A model generated the notes under the pieces. That model ran no database searches, was not told the origin of the DNA, and was given only the letters and a program-made list of their open reading frames with translations. From contig DXYG01000012.1 in NCBI GenBank assembly GCA_019415925.1, positions 1 through 45,882 on the forward strand: 45,882 bases of DNA, written 5' to 3'. Below, piece by piece: positions 32,367 to 40,142 of the stretch (position 1 is the first letter of the stretch; the number at the start of each line of letters is the position of its first letter). The DNA is from Clostridiales bacterium. Its GTDB lineage: Bacteria > Bacillota > Clostridia > Oscillospirales > Acutalibacteraceae. Position numbers and translations under genes: made by a program.

Positions 32367-33386
32367 ATGGCAGACAAGGGATATATTTTCAGAGTATTAA
32401 AGAACGCAAGCTTCGGCAAGATGAAAACAGCTATAAAGGCTGTCCACGAACGTTCGGGCAAAAACAGCATAAGCATTTTCTTTGATATGCTCTGGTGTGC
32501 AAAGCGTTACGGCGCAGGCTACTATGACTATGAGATTTTTGCATTCTATAATCTCAACAAGGAACAGCGCAAAACCTATGTTACACGTCTTATCAGCAAA
32601 AAGCTCAATATGTTTATGAACGACACAGAATATGCTCACCTCTTTGACAACAAGGACGAGTTCAACGAGCTGTTCAAGGATTACATCGGCAGAGGATATC
32701 TCCAGATGGACAAATCTTCAAAGGAAGACGTCAGAAAGTTTGTTGAGTCAAGAGAATACCTTTTCTGCAAAATGCAGGACAAGGAATGCGGTATCGGATG
32801 TGAAAGACTCAAGGTGAGTGACTTCAAGGATTTTGACGAGCTCTACAAGTATCTTGTTGACAAGGGTTTCTGCACAATTGAGGACAACATCAAGCAGCAC
32901 CCTGCACTTTCAAAGCTCTATCCCAACGCTGTAAACAGTATGCGTGTAATCACAATTCTTGACAACGACAAGGTTCCGCACTGCGTTTACATTGTTCAGA
33001 AAATGGGCTGCGGCGGCAGTGTTGTAGACAATAACTGCCTGTTTACTCCTGTTGACATTGAAACAGGAAAGATGAAATATCCCGCTCATTCGGGCGACAC
33101 AACAAAGGGCATTATCTACACAGAGCACCCCGATACTCACGTAAAGATTGAGGGCTATCAGCTTCCGTTTGTTAAAGAGGCTGTAGAAATGTGCCTTAAG
33201 GCTGCTCAGGTTGTACCGCAAATCAGATACATAGGCTGGGACGTTGCAATTACTCCCGACGGACCTGCAATCATCGAGGGCAATACCTACTGTGCTCACG
33301 ATTTCTGGCAGCTCCCTCCTCATACACCCGACAAAATCGGTATGCTCCCCACAATCAAAAAGTATGTTCCCGATTTTACCTATTAA
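32367..33386 (+). CDS. Sugar-transfer-associated ATP-grasp protein
   Basis: A 339-residue protein of the ATPgrasp_ST type, a family often found next to polysaccharide or capsule genes and thought to ligate amino or carboxyl groups to a sugar-linked substrate. Visible features are the N-terminal basic helical part, SMRVITILDNDK (ATP-grasp beta strand, about 192-203), KMGCGGSVVDNNCLFTPVD, and the metal-binding end GWDVAITPDGPAIIEGNTY (about 291-309). It is Cys-rich for a cytoplasmic enzyme (CKMQDKECGIGC). GGGAGAGG lies 6 bp before the ATG. It follows alr after 143 bp with a REP-like hairpin between. The substrate is unknown. Confidence 0.85.
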   Translation: MADKGYIFRVLKNASFGKMKTAIKAVHERSGKNSISIFFDMLWCAKRYGAGYYDYEIFAFYNLNKEQRKTYVTRLISKKLNMFMNDTEYAHLFDNKDEFNELFKDYIGRGYLQMDKSSKEDVRKFVESREYLFCKMQDKECGIGCERLKVSDFKDFDELYKYLVDKGFCTIEDNIKQHPALSKLYPNAVNSMRVITILDNDKVPHCVYIVQKMGCGGSVVDNNCLFTPVDIETGKMKYPAHSGDTTKGIIYTEHPDTHVKIEGYQLPFVKEAVEMCLKAAQVVPQIRYIGWDVAITPDGPAIIEGNTYCAHDFWQLPPHTPDKIGMLPTIKKYVPDFTY

Positions 33387-33392
33387 AATTTC

Positions 33393-33424
33393 AAGGGCAG
33401 GCATATATAACGCCTGCCCTTATA
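33393..33424 (+). terminator. Terminator after the ATP-grasp gene
   Basis: A perfect 10-bp stem, AAGGGCAGGC (33393-33402) and GCCTGCCCTT (33412-33421), loop ATATATAAC; the following stretch TATATTA is only moderately T-rich. Confidence 0.75.
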
Positions 33425-33475
33425 TTATGAACATCCTCAGCTAAAAGCTTAATTTCAGTGACGGTTAATCAGTTA

Positions 33476-33604
33476 TCAGCAACCGCAGCCGCAGCCGTTG
33501 TTGTTGTCACAGCCATTGTTATTGTTGCAGCAACAGAGGATGATGATAAGAAGAATAATCCAAGTGCAGCAATTGCCGTTTCCGTTTCCGAAAAAGTTAC
33601 ACAT
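33476..33604 (-). CDS. Cys/Asn/Gly-rich membrane miniprotein
   Basis: A 42-residue open frame on the minus strand with a strong ribosome site (AAAGGAGGAAAG) just before its ATG at 33604. The product begins MCNFFGNGNGNCC and has one hydrophobic helix (TWIILLIIIL, residues 14-23). It ends in a tail of Cys, Asn and Gly (CCCNNNNGCDNNNGCGCGC, residues 24-42). Ten of 42 residues are cysteine. The layout (short hydrophobic span plus Cys/Gly/Asn tail) resembles small spore- or envelope-associated proteins of Clostridia. It lies next to sporulation genes yqfD-yqfC and reads in the same direction, but a repeat element separates them. The function is unknown; a metal-binding or disulfide-rich structural role is inference. 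Confidence 0.65.
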   Translation of the reverse strand: MCNFFGNGNGNCCTWIILLIIILCCCNNNNGCDNNNGCGCGC

Positions 33605-33721
33605 ACGCTTTCCTCCTTTCGTTTACAATACCATATTATTACGAAATCAAAAATAGGTGAATTGTTTTTTATATCATTGGGATATTTTTGAAATATTATA
33701 TTGATATAAAAAGCAAGCTAA

Positions 33722-34007
33722 AACTATAATTTGTCGTGTGCCTCGACGGGCAAAATTAATGATTGTAGCGGCGAACTGTGTTCGCCATATTTCATAAATT
33801 GCGTTGCAATTTATGAAACGGGACGTCAAGGATGCCGCCCCCTACGGCAATACAGGAAACGTTTGTGTTTCAATCGTAGGGGACGGGTTCCTACACGTCC
33901 CGAAACGTTACCTATATATCAACTTAAAATTCGGGCAACCGTTTTATCCAAACAATCCGATTTTTTCACTCGAATTGCCTGCGGCGGCTTCGCCGCAAAT
34001 TATGGTT
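33722..34007. repeat. Composite inverted-repeat-bounded element, copy F
   Basis: A 286-bp element bounded by AACTATAATTTG (33722-33733) and CAAATTATGGTT (33996-34007), inverted repeats with one mismatch. In order it holds GGCGAAC/GTTCGCC (33771-33787), an A/T-rich palindrome (33791-33817) and two GTAG-footed hairpins, 33820-33845 (-) and 33876-33901 (+). The constant core (33902 to about 33980) and a GCGGCG/CGCCGC hairpin follow. The right half is about 96% identical to 1-140. The gap 33605-34078 otherwise holds only A/T-rich sequence, including the upstream region of the Cys-rich miniprotein. Confidence 0.85.
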
Positions 34008-34078
34008 CATCTTACAAATTAAGCATATAATTTTAACTTATTAAAATAGAAATCCAAGTTTATTCTACCATATATTAT

Positions 34079-35257
34079 TTAATCTGTCACGCTGAATTCT
34101 TCGCTGTACGCAATATTTTCGTTAAAAATATAATCCGTTTCGCAACGGTATTCATCGCCTGTCTTATTTATATTTACTTTTCGGCTGACAACCTTGCTTT
34201 TCGGTTTTTCAAACGCTTCGTAAAGCAGTAAATCATTCATAAATATTATTTCCGCATCTGCTTTTGTAAGCTTCTTTTCAACGCTTTCAAGGTCTGACTG
34301 TGTGCTTGTTTTTATACCGAGCGGAAGTACGACATCGTTACAGATTACATTCTTCGAGTTTTCGCTGAAAACGGAATTTTCATATGATGAGAAAGACATA
34401 CTGCACGGAAACTCAAGCCAGAGCAAAAACGCCCTGTTGCGGTCAGTCTTTTCACCGCTTAAAAATGTGTACTCATACTCGCTTTTTATTGACGTTTCTT
34501 TTTGGTAAACAACGTCGGCAAAAACCTCGGCATTTGCACGCACGTATTGTAGGGTATTCATTTTTGTTTCAATTATACCGCTTACGAGCAAATCACCTTT
34601 TGCAACGCCGCTGCCTTTTTTTACCTGCACATTGCCCTTTTTGGCTTTTATATCCGTTATTACACCGTCGCATTTTGCCTTTACGTTGCAGGGAGTTGTG
34701 CTTGAATCAATCTTTGGCTTCTGAGCCTTTTCCTTGATTTCAATTGAGGCAATATTGCCCGTAAGATTTACGCTCATCCAGCCGATTTCGTCAATTTCAA
34801 GCATAGTGTCACGCTCGATTTTCTGAACGTCAAGGTTGTTTTTATAGCCGCCTGTTTTTACGCCGTTTTCAGACAACACCTGCTTTATTTTCGTTTCGCT
34901 GACGGTTTGCGCTCCCGTAATACTGACTGACCAGATAAAATTTGACAGCACGATAATCAGAATTATTCCTGCGGCTGCGCCTATCGGAATTCCTATTCTC
35001 GGCTTGTATTTGTTTACAAAAAACGGCAGTCCGTGCTTTTCATTTATTCTTGTTTTTACGCCCGATTTTTTTGCGGCAAGGCGTATTTTTCGGTAGTCGC
35101 TTATGTACATTGAAGCGTTAATTGAGTGTTTTGAGGGCTTTGCATTCCAAAGGTTGATTCCGTAGCGTGAAGTGATATTCAGAAAACGCTCGGGAAACTT
35201 TCCGCTTGCGGTAAAGTCAACGTATCCTCTGAAAAATCTGATAAGCTGTACTAACAC
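34079..35257 (-). CDS. yqfD: Sporulation protein YqfD
   Basis: A 392-residue membrane protein of the YqfD family, needed for normal sporulation in Bacillus and made in the mother cell; the biochemical role is unknown. Residues about 1-90 are basic and soluble. One membrane helix (about 90-112, IGIPIGAAAGIILIIVLSNF) is followed by a large extracytoplasmic domain with the family's ITGAQTVSETKIKQVLSENG, NLTGNIASIEIKEK and a KCDGVITDIKAKKGNVQVKKG block. The start is GTG at 35257, with GAGGTGA 4-5 bp upstream. It follows yqfC after 9 bp, the usual yqfC-yqfD order. Confidence 0.9.
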   Translation of the reverse strand: MLVQLIRFFRGYVDFTASGKFPERFLNITSRYGINLWNAKPSKHSINASMYISDYRKIRLAAKKSGVKTRINEKHGLPFFVNKYKPRIGIPIGAAAGIILIIVLSNFIWSVSITGAQTVSETKIKQVLSENGVKTGGYKNNLDVQKIERDTMLEIDEIGWMSVNLTGNIASIEIKEKAQKPKIDSSTTPCNVKAKCDGVITDIKAKKGNVQVKKGSGVAKGDLLVSGIIETKMNTLQYVRANAEVFADVVYQKETSIKSEYEYTFLSGEKTDRNRAFLLWLEFPCSMSFSSYENSVFSENSKNVICNDVVLPLGIKTSTQSDLESVEKKLTKADAEIIFMNDLLLYEAFEKPKSKVVSRKVNINKTGDEYRCETDYIFNENIAYSEEFSVTD

Positions 35258-35266
35258 AAAATCACC

Positions 35267-35536
35267 TCAGCAAAGAAATTCAATTTGTGTGACGAATCCC
35301 TCAATCTCAACGCACGAGCAGGAAATGCACCTTACGCACAAGCCTCTCCCGCAGAATGAAACGACCATTTTATTAGTATTAATCTTAATGTTATCGCTCT
35401 CGTAAAGCAGGATTCCCGTTGAGCCTTCAAGCGTAATGCGCCTGTTGCCGAGCATTTCCATTGTGGGCATTCCGCCCATATCAAGACCGAAAGGTGCATA
35501 ACTGCCCGAGTTATGTTTATCCTTATTTTTCTGCAA
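35267..35536 (-). CDS. yqfC: YabP/YqfC family sporulation protein
   Basis: An 89-residue protein of the YabP/YqfC family, whose members act in spore formation. The beta-strand core reads GNRRITLEGSTGILLYESDN then KINTNKMVVSFCGRGL, followed by a Cys-containing stretch (CVRCISCSCVEIEGF). TTG at 35536 is chosen as the start because GGGAGAG lies 6-7 bp upstream. A longer ATG reading from 35566 has no ribosome site and would begin upstream of the predicted transcription start. Length then matches Bacillus YqfC (about 93). It is the first gene of yqfC-yqfD and is divergent from ylbJ. Confidence 0.88.
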   Translation of the reverse strand: MQKNKDKHNSGSYAPFGLDMGGMPTMEMLGNRRITLEGSTGILLYESDNIKINTNKMVVSFCGRGLCVRCISCSCVEIEGFVTQIEFLC

Positions 35537-35569
35537 AAAAATCTCTCCCGTTAATGATGATATCATTTA

Positions 35570-35597
35570 TTTTTATGCAAATTCAATCATATATATT
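35570..35597 (-). promoter_or_regulatory. Candidate sigma-E-type promoter for yqfC-yqfD
   Basis: On the minus strand AATATA (35592-35597), a 14-bp spacer and CATAAAAA (35570-35577) resemble the mother-cell sigma-E consensus. The predicted transcript start falls between this box and the TTG at 35536. The match is partial and the region is A/T-rich. Confidence 0.4.
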
Positions 35598-35610
35598 AGT
35601 GGTGATTGAT

Positions 35611-36681
35611 ATGTATATTAATGCGGCAGTCGGAAAAGCAGGAACGGTTTTTAAAGCGTTAGCGGCTCTTGCCGTCTGCGTTTCAATTCTGACTTTCTCA
35701 GAAAGCTGTTCAAAGGGAGCACTGAACGGCATAAGCCTTTGCCTTAATGTTCTTGTGCCGTCGCTGTTTCCGTTTATGGCGGCGTCGTCTTTTATTGTAA
35801 AAAGCGGTCTGGCGCAGAAAATCGGTAAGCCTCTGGGCAGGATTACAAAGGCACTTTTCGGACTTTCGGGAAGCTTTGCACCTGTTATTTTACTTTCTAT
35901 GCTTGGTGGTTATCCCGTCGGTGCAAAGGGAATTTCCGAGCTTGCAAAAAGCGGAGCAGTTCCTCAGAAAGAAACTCAAAAAGCGGCTTTGTTTTCGGTT
36001 TGTGCAGGACCGGGGTTTATCATAAACTTTGTAGGCGCATCGCTTTATAATAACAAAACTGTCGGGCTGATAATCCTCTGCTCGCAGATTATTTCGGTAA
36101 TTCTGCTTGGAATTATCATCAATCTTTTTGACAAAAGCAAAAGTGAAGATTGCATTTGTGCCGAATCTTTTAATAAGCCTTGTTCTGTCGGAACGGCTAT
36201 AGTGGAGTCTGCCTTGGACAGCTCAAAAGGAATCCTCGGCATATGTGCCTTTGTCGTTTTGTTCTCTGCTTTTATTGAGATTATCGGGCAGATAATCAGC
36301 GACAGCTCGGCTGAGAATATGCTCTGCTGTCTACTTGAGGTGTGCTCGGCGGTGAACAGGCTGTCACAAAACTGCACGCTTGAAATGACTGCATTTGCAA
36401 TCGGCTTCGGCGGCTTGTGCGTTCATTTTCAGATTTACTCGGCACTCGGCAAAGTCAGCGTAAGCAAACTTTTATTTTTCTGCATCAGAATTATTCAAGG
36501 CATTTTTACCGCATTACTTACGCACTTTGGTGCAATGCTCTTTCTCGGAACATCAGAGGTATTTTCAACCTCAAAAGTTGAAACCTCGCAGTTTTACGGA
36601 GGAACGGTAATCTCTGCCGCTGTGCTTATCGGAGTTGCAATTTGCTTTTTATATTCAATCAAGGCTATCAGACAAAAATGA
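35611..36681 (+). CDS. ylbJ: Sporulation integral membrane protein YlbJ
   Basis: A 356-residue polytopic membrane protein of the YlbJ family, needed for proper spore cortex formation in Bacillus. About eight hydrophobic segments are seen. Characteristic features are LNVLVPSLFPFMAASSF (about 47-63), PVILLSMLGGYPVGAKGI (about 91-108) and CAGPGFIINFVGASLYNN (about 130-147), matching the nucleoside-recognition-like 'Gate' domain. The ATG at 35611 has GGTGAT just upstream; longer in-frame readings run into the divergent yqfC. In Bacillus ylbJ follows coaD; here coaD lies about 4 kb away on the other strand. Confidence 0.9.
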   Translation: MYINAAVGKAGTVFKALAALAVCVSILTFSESCSKGALNGISLCLNVLVPSLFPFMAASSFIVKSGLAQKIGKPLGRITKALFGLSGSFAPVILLSMLGGYPVGAKGISELAKSGAVPQKETQKAALFSVCAGPGFIINFVGASLYNNKTVGLIILCSQIISVILLGIIINLFDKSKSEDCICAESFNKPCSVGTAIVESALDSSKGILGICAFVVLFSAFIEIIGQIISDSSAENMLCCLLEVCSAVNRLSQNCTLEMTAFAIGFGGLCVHFQIYSALGKVSVSKLLFFCIRIIQGIFTALLTHFGAMLFLGTSEVFSTSKVETSQFYGGTVISAAVLIGVAICFLYSIKAIRQK

Positions 36682-36705
36682 TAATATATTACGGAGGTAA
36701 ATTTT

Positions 36706-38538
36706 ATGTGCGGAATAGCAGGCTGGATTGAGCGTGACGCTGATATGAGTATGAGGATTAAGCTCCTAAACAATATGTCACGAACGCTTGAAAAACGAGG
36801 TCCCGACGAAAACGGAATTTACATCAACAAGAACACTGCGCTTATCCACCGCAGGCTTGTTGTAATTGACCGTGAAAACGGAAAACAGCCTATGTCGGTC
36901 ACTCACAAGGGCAAGACCTATGTGATTGTCTACAACGGCGAGCTTTACAACACCGACGCTCTGCGTGAAGAATTGCGAGCTGACGGCTTTCGTTTCAGAG
37001 GTCACAGCGACACCGAGGTTGTGCTGAAAATGTACATTAAGTACGGTGCGAAATGTTCGGATAAGCTGAACGGAATTTTTGCGTTTGCGGTGTTCAACAG
37101 CGACGACAGGTCAATCTTCCTTTGCAGGGATAAAATCGGCGTAAAGCCGCTGTTTTACTACGAATACAATGGCGGCTTGATTTTCGGCTCGGAAATCAAG
37201 GCTCTGCTTGCAAGCACGATTGTCAAGCCAAGGATTGACGAGCAGGGATTGAATGAAATCTTCTTCCTCGGGCCTGCGAGAACGCCGTCCTGCGGAGTTT
37301 TCAAGGGAGTTCACGAGCTTAACCCCGGTGAATGTGCAATCTACAAAAACGGTTTTCTCTGCCGTGAACAGTACTACAGGATTGAGGCAAAGGAGCACAC
37401 CGACAGCGAAAGCGAAACGATTGAAAAAACGAGAAGCCTTCTGACTGACGCAATAAAGCGACAGCTTGTCAGCGACGTTCCGCTTTGCTTTTTCCTTTCG
37501 GGCGGACTTGACAGCAGTATAATTGTAAAAACCGCCTCCGAATACTACAAGGAGCGCAAACTCGGAAGAATCAACACATACTCGGTTGAATACCGTGACA
37601 ACGAAAAATATTTTAAGAAGAGCCGCTTTCAGCCGAACGCCGACTACGAATACATTTCGATGATGTCCGACAACGCCGACACACAGCACAGGGAGGTTAT
37701 CCTTGACAACAAAGCACTTGTTGACGCACTGTACGACAGCGTTGAGGCGAGGGATTTACCCGGATATGTTGACGTTGACTCGTCGCTCTTGCTGTTCTGC
37801 AAGGAAATCAAGCACAACTACACCGTTGCGCTTTCGGGTGAATGTGCCGACGAGCTGTTCGGCGGTTATCCTTGGTATCACGACAAGAGCATACTATTTG
37901 ACGACTGCTTTCCGTGGTCAAAAAGTCAGGACGTCCGCAGGTTTATTCTGAAGGACGGAATACTTAGAAACGGTGAGGAGTACGTGCGCCAGAGGTATCT
38001 TGATACCATAAATCTTGCACCTAAGCTGAAAAGTGACAGCGAAACCGACAGCCGAATGAGAGAGATGTTTTTCCTGAATTTCTACTGGTTTATGCAATGT
38101 CTGCTTGAGCGCAAGGACAGGTGCTCAATGTTCAGCGGTCTTGAAGTCAGGGTGCCGTTCTGCGACTACCGCCTTGTGGAGTACGCCTACAATATGCCTT
38201 GGAGCTTAAAGGCGTACGGCAACCGTGAAAAGGGAATTGTCAGAAAAGCATTTGAGGATATTCTGCCAAAGGAAATCTGCTGGCGCAAGAAAAGCCCCTA
38301 CCCTAAAACACACAATCCGATTTACTTTGATGAATGTGCAAAAAGGGTGAAATTAATTCTCGAAAAGAAAAATACTCTCACCGAAATGCTAAACAAAAAA
38401 TCAATTGAGAGCATAATTGAAAATCCCGACGCAATCACGACTCCGTGGTACGGTCAGCTTATGCAGGCTCCGCAGATTCTTGCGTATATCATTGAGCTTG
38501 ACTACTGGTTTGAAAAATACAATGTTGAAATAGTTTAG
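36706..38538 (+). CDS. asnB: Asparagine synthase (glutamine-hydrolysing)
   Basis: A 610-residue cytoplasmic enzyme making asparagine from aspartate, glutamine and ATP. The N-terminal glutaminase has the catalytic Cys 2 (MCGIAGW) and RGPDENGIYI, VYNGELYN and GHSDTEVVL. The synthase domain has the PP-loop LSGGLDSS (about 264-271), SGECADELFGGYP and LEVRVPFCDYRLVEYAY. Length is normal. GGAGGT lies 7 bp before the ATG. It starts 24 bp after ylbJ, and the 40-bp gap to the PAP2 gene suggests a ylbJ-asnB-PAP2 transcript. Confidence 0.95.
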   Translation: MCGIAGWIERDADMSMRIKLLNNMSRTLEKRGPDENGIYINKNTALIHRRLVVIDRENGKQPMSVTHKGKTYVIVYNGELYNTDALREELRADGFRFRGHSDTEVVLKMYIKYGAKCSDKLNGIFAFAVFNSDDRSIFLCRDKIGVKPLFYYEYNGGLIFGSEIKALLASTIVKPRIDEQGLNEIFFLGPARTPSCGVFKGVHELNPGECAIYKNGFLCREQYYRIEAKEHTDSESETIEKTRSLLTDAIKRQLVSDVPLCFFLSGGLDSSIIVKTASEYYKERKLGRINTYSVEYRDNEKYFKKSRFQPNADYEYISMMSDNADTQHREVILDNKALVDALYDSVEARDLPGYVDVDSSLLLFCKEIKHNYTVALSGECADELFGGYPWYHDKSILFDDCFPWSKSQDVRRFILKDGILRNGEEYVRQRYLDTINLAPKLKSDSETDSRMREMFFLNFYWFMQCLLERKDRCSMFSGLEVRVPFCDYRLVEYAYNMPWSLKAYGNREKGIVRKAFEDILPKEICWRKKSPYPKTHNPIYFDECAKRVKLILEKKNTLTEMLNKKSIESIIENPDAITTPWYGQLMQAPQILAYIIELDYWFEKYNVEIV

Positions 38539-38578
38539 CGCATATGGTAGAATAAAAGCGAAATTAACGCAAACGGAG

Positions 38579-39082
38579 ATGTTTAAAATTACCGAGAAGA
38601 ACTATAAACGGATTATTATATTTTTTAAAGAACGCAATTTTGCCTGCAATGCGCTGAAATTTTGCTACCGCTTTCTGCCGCTGCTGCTGTTTATCGGCTA
38701 CCCTGCGCTGATTGCCTATGTATTTTTCAGCAATCCTGTTGACCTTTTTAAAACAATCCTCGTTCCGCTCGGTGTGTTTCTGCTCATAACGATTCTGCGC
38801 AAGGTGATTAATGAGCAAAGACCGTATGAAAAGTACAACACTCCTTCCCTTTTCGGCAAGACGACAAAGGGACAGAGTATGCCAAGCCGCCACACGGCAA
38901 GCGCATTTATAATCTCGCTTGCAATTCTCTATGTGAATGTTGAGCTTGGCATTGCCGCACTGGCGGTTTCACTCCTTATTACAATTTCAAGAGTGCTCGC
39001 AGGCGCTCACTTTATCCGTGACGTTGTTGCCGCAATGCTCTTAAGCATAACAGTCGGAGTCATATTTTTCTTTCTTATATAA
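38579..39082 (+). CDS. PAP2 family membrane phosphatase
   Basis: A 167-residue membrane protein with a type 2 phosphatidic acid phosphatase signature split over three motifs: RKVINEQRP (about 80-88), SMPSRHTAS (about 99-107) and SRVLAGAHFIRDVV (about 140-153). Four to five membrane helices are likely. Such enzymes act on lipid phosphates or undecaprenyl pyrophosphate; the substrate here is unknown. The start is uncertain: the ATG at 38579 overlaps the end of the ribosome site CGGAGA. The next in-frame initiation-capable codon, ATT at 38588, has better spacing but is rare. Confidence 0.88.
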   Translation: MFKITEKNYKRIIIFFKERNFACNALKFCYRFLPLLLFIGYPALIAYVFFSNPVDLFKTILVPLGVFLLITILRKVINEQRPYEKYNTPSLFGKTTKGQSMPSRHTASAFIISLAILYVNVELGIAALAVSLLITISRVLAGAHFIRDVVAAMLLSITVGVIFFFLI

Positions 39083-39097
39083 ATTCCGCAAAAGGAA

Positions 39098-39138
39098 AAA
39101 CGCTGAACTGCACTTACTGCAATTCAGCGTTTATTTTT
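39098..39138. terminator. Bidirectional terminator between PAP2 and coiled-coil genes
   Basis: AAACGCTGAA (39098-39107) and TTCAGCGTTT (39123-39132), extended inward by TGCA/TGCA around one mismatch, then TATTTTTTATT. It serves the convergent genes ending at 39082 and 39151. Confidence 0.85.
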
Positions 39139-39150
39139 TATTAAATTACT

Positions 39151-39621
39151 TTACTGATTCTGCTGCTTTGACTTCTGCGAATTCAGGATATTTGCTCTTG
39201 TTTTCTTGATTTCGTCAAGCTGTGCAGAAATGCTTTCCTCGGTACGTCTGATGATGCTGTCAACATAGACATTTGCAGCCTTTCTGATTTCGGCTGACTT
39301 CTGCTTTGCATCGTCAACAATTTCCTTAGCCTTTGCCTGAGCCTCTCTTACAAGCTCATTCTGGTTAAGCATTGCCTTTTTACGTTCCTCGGCAGCTCTG
39401 ATAATGTTCTCGGACTCACGGTTAGCCTCGGCAAGAATCTGCTTTCTGTCGGCAACGATATTCTTTGCCTGTCTTACCTCAGCAGGCATAGCGTCCTGAA
39501 TCTGATCGATAATATCGTAGATTTCGTCGCTGCTTACCATAACCTTTCCGCCTGAAAACGGCATTGACTTTGCCTCGCCGATAACGTCCTGAAGCTGTAG
39601 AATTAAATCATCAACTTTCAT
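39151..39621 (-). CDS. Coiled-coil ATPase-like protein of unknown function
   Basis: A predicted 156-residue, highly charged helical protein. Residues about 50-150 form a long coiled coil rich in Ala, Glu, Lys and Arg (ESENIIRAAEERKKAMLNQ, EAQAKAKEIVDDAKQKSAEI), which makes databases compare such proteins to ATP synthase b subunits or DivIVA. No membrane anchor is present, so it is not a b subunit. A short N-terminal domain (MKVDDLILQLQDVIGEAKSM) precedes it. The ATG at 39621 lies 8 bp after AAGGAG; a GTG at 39630 overlaps that site. It follows rsmD-coaD. In Clostridia I recall a similar protein in this place, before ylbJ. Confidence 0.75.
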   Translation of the reverse strand: MKVDDLILQLQDVIGEAKSMPFSGGKVMVSSDEIYDIIDQIQDAMPAEVRQAKNIVADRKQILAEANRESENIIRAAEERKKAMLNQNELVREAQAKAKEIVDDAKQKSAEIRKAANVYVDSIIRRTEESISAQLDEIKKTRANILNSQKSKQQNQ

Positions 39622-39659
39622 TTTTTCCACTCCTTATATAATCCAATCTGAATTAAGTT

Positions 39660-40142
39660 TTATTTTGAAATTCTTTTTACTATCCTGTCGTGAATACATT
39701 TTGGCACAAAATTGCTGATATCTCCGCCCATTGAAGCAACCTCACGCACCATACTCGAGCTTAGATACATAGACTCCGAGTTTGCCATAAGGAAGATTGT
39801 TTCAAGCTGCGGATTGAGCTTTTTGTTGGTAATAGCCATCTGAAACTCGTATTCAAAGTCTGAAACTGCACGCAGCCCCTTTACAATTGCGTCAACGTTT
39901 CTTTCCTTACAATACTGAGCAAGCAAGCCGTCAAAGCTGACTACCTCAACATTCGGTATATCCTGCGTAACCTCTTTTAAAAAGCTGATTCGCTCGTCAA
40001 TTGAAAAGCAGGGGGTTTTTGAGGAATTCACAAGCACGCCGACAATGACGTGGTCAAACATATTAGCCGAACGCTTGATTATGTCAAGATGACCGAGTGT
40101 GACCGGGTCAAAGCTGCCCGGACAAATTACCGTTTTATTCAT
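39660..40142 (-). CDS. coaD: Phosphopantetheine adenylyltransferase
   Basis: A 160-residue nucleotidyltransferase making dephospho-CoA from 4'-phosphopantetheine and ATP in coenzyme A synthesis. It shows CPGSFDPVTLGHLDII (residues 7-22) with the class TxGH motif, and the C-terminal SSSMVREVASMGGDISNFVP. Length is typical. Its ATG overlaps the stop of rsmD (ATGA), the common rsmD-coaD pairing. AAGGA lies 9 bp upstream. Confidence 0.96.
   Translation of the reverse strand: MNKTVICPGSFDPVTLGHLDIIKRSANMFDHVIVGVLVNSSKTPCFSIDERISFLKEVTQDIPNVEVVSFDGLLAQYCKERNVDAIVKGLRAVSDFEYEFQMAITNKKLNPQLETIFLMANSESMYLSSSMVREVASMGGDISNFVPKCIHDRIVKRISK

Noticed and set aside
33458..33691. Plus-strand 77-residue frame beginning MTVNQLSATAAAAVVVV
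   Set aside because: It is the antisense shadow of the Cys/Asn/Gly-rich miniprotein (repeated Asn, Gly and Cys codons read as Ala/Val on the other strand), has no ribosome site, and its tail runs through the upstream region of the real gene.
33731..34030. Plus-strand frames of 72-99 residues in the repeat region
   Set aside because: They lie wholly inside the mosaic repeat element, end in its hairpins and have no ribosome site.
39151..39621. ATP synthase b subunit
   Set aside because: The coiled coil resembles one, but there is no N-terminal membrane helix and no other ATP synthase gene nearby.
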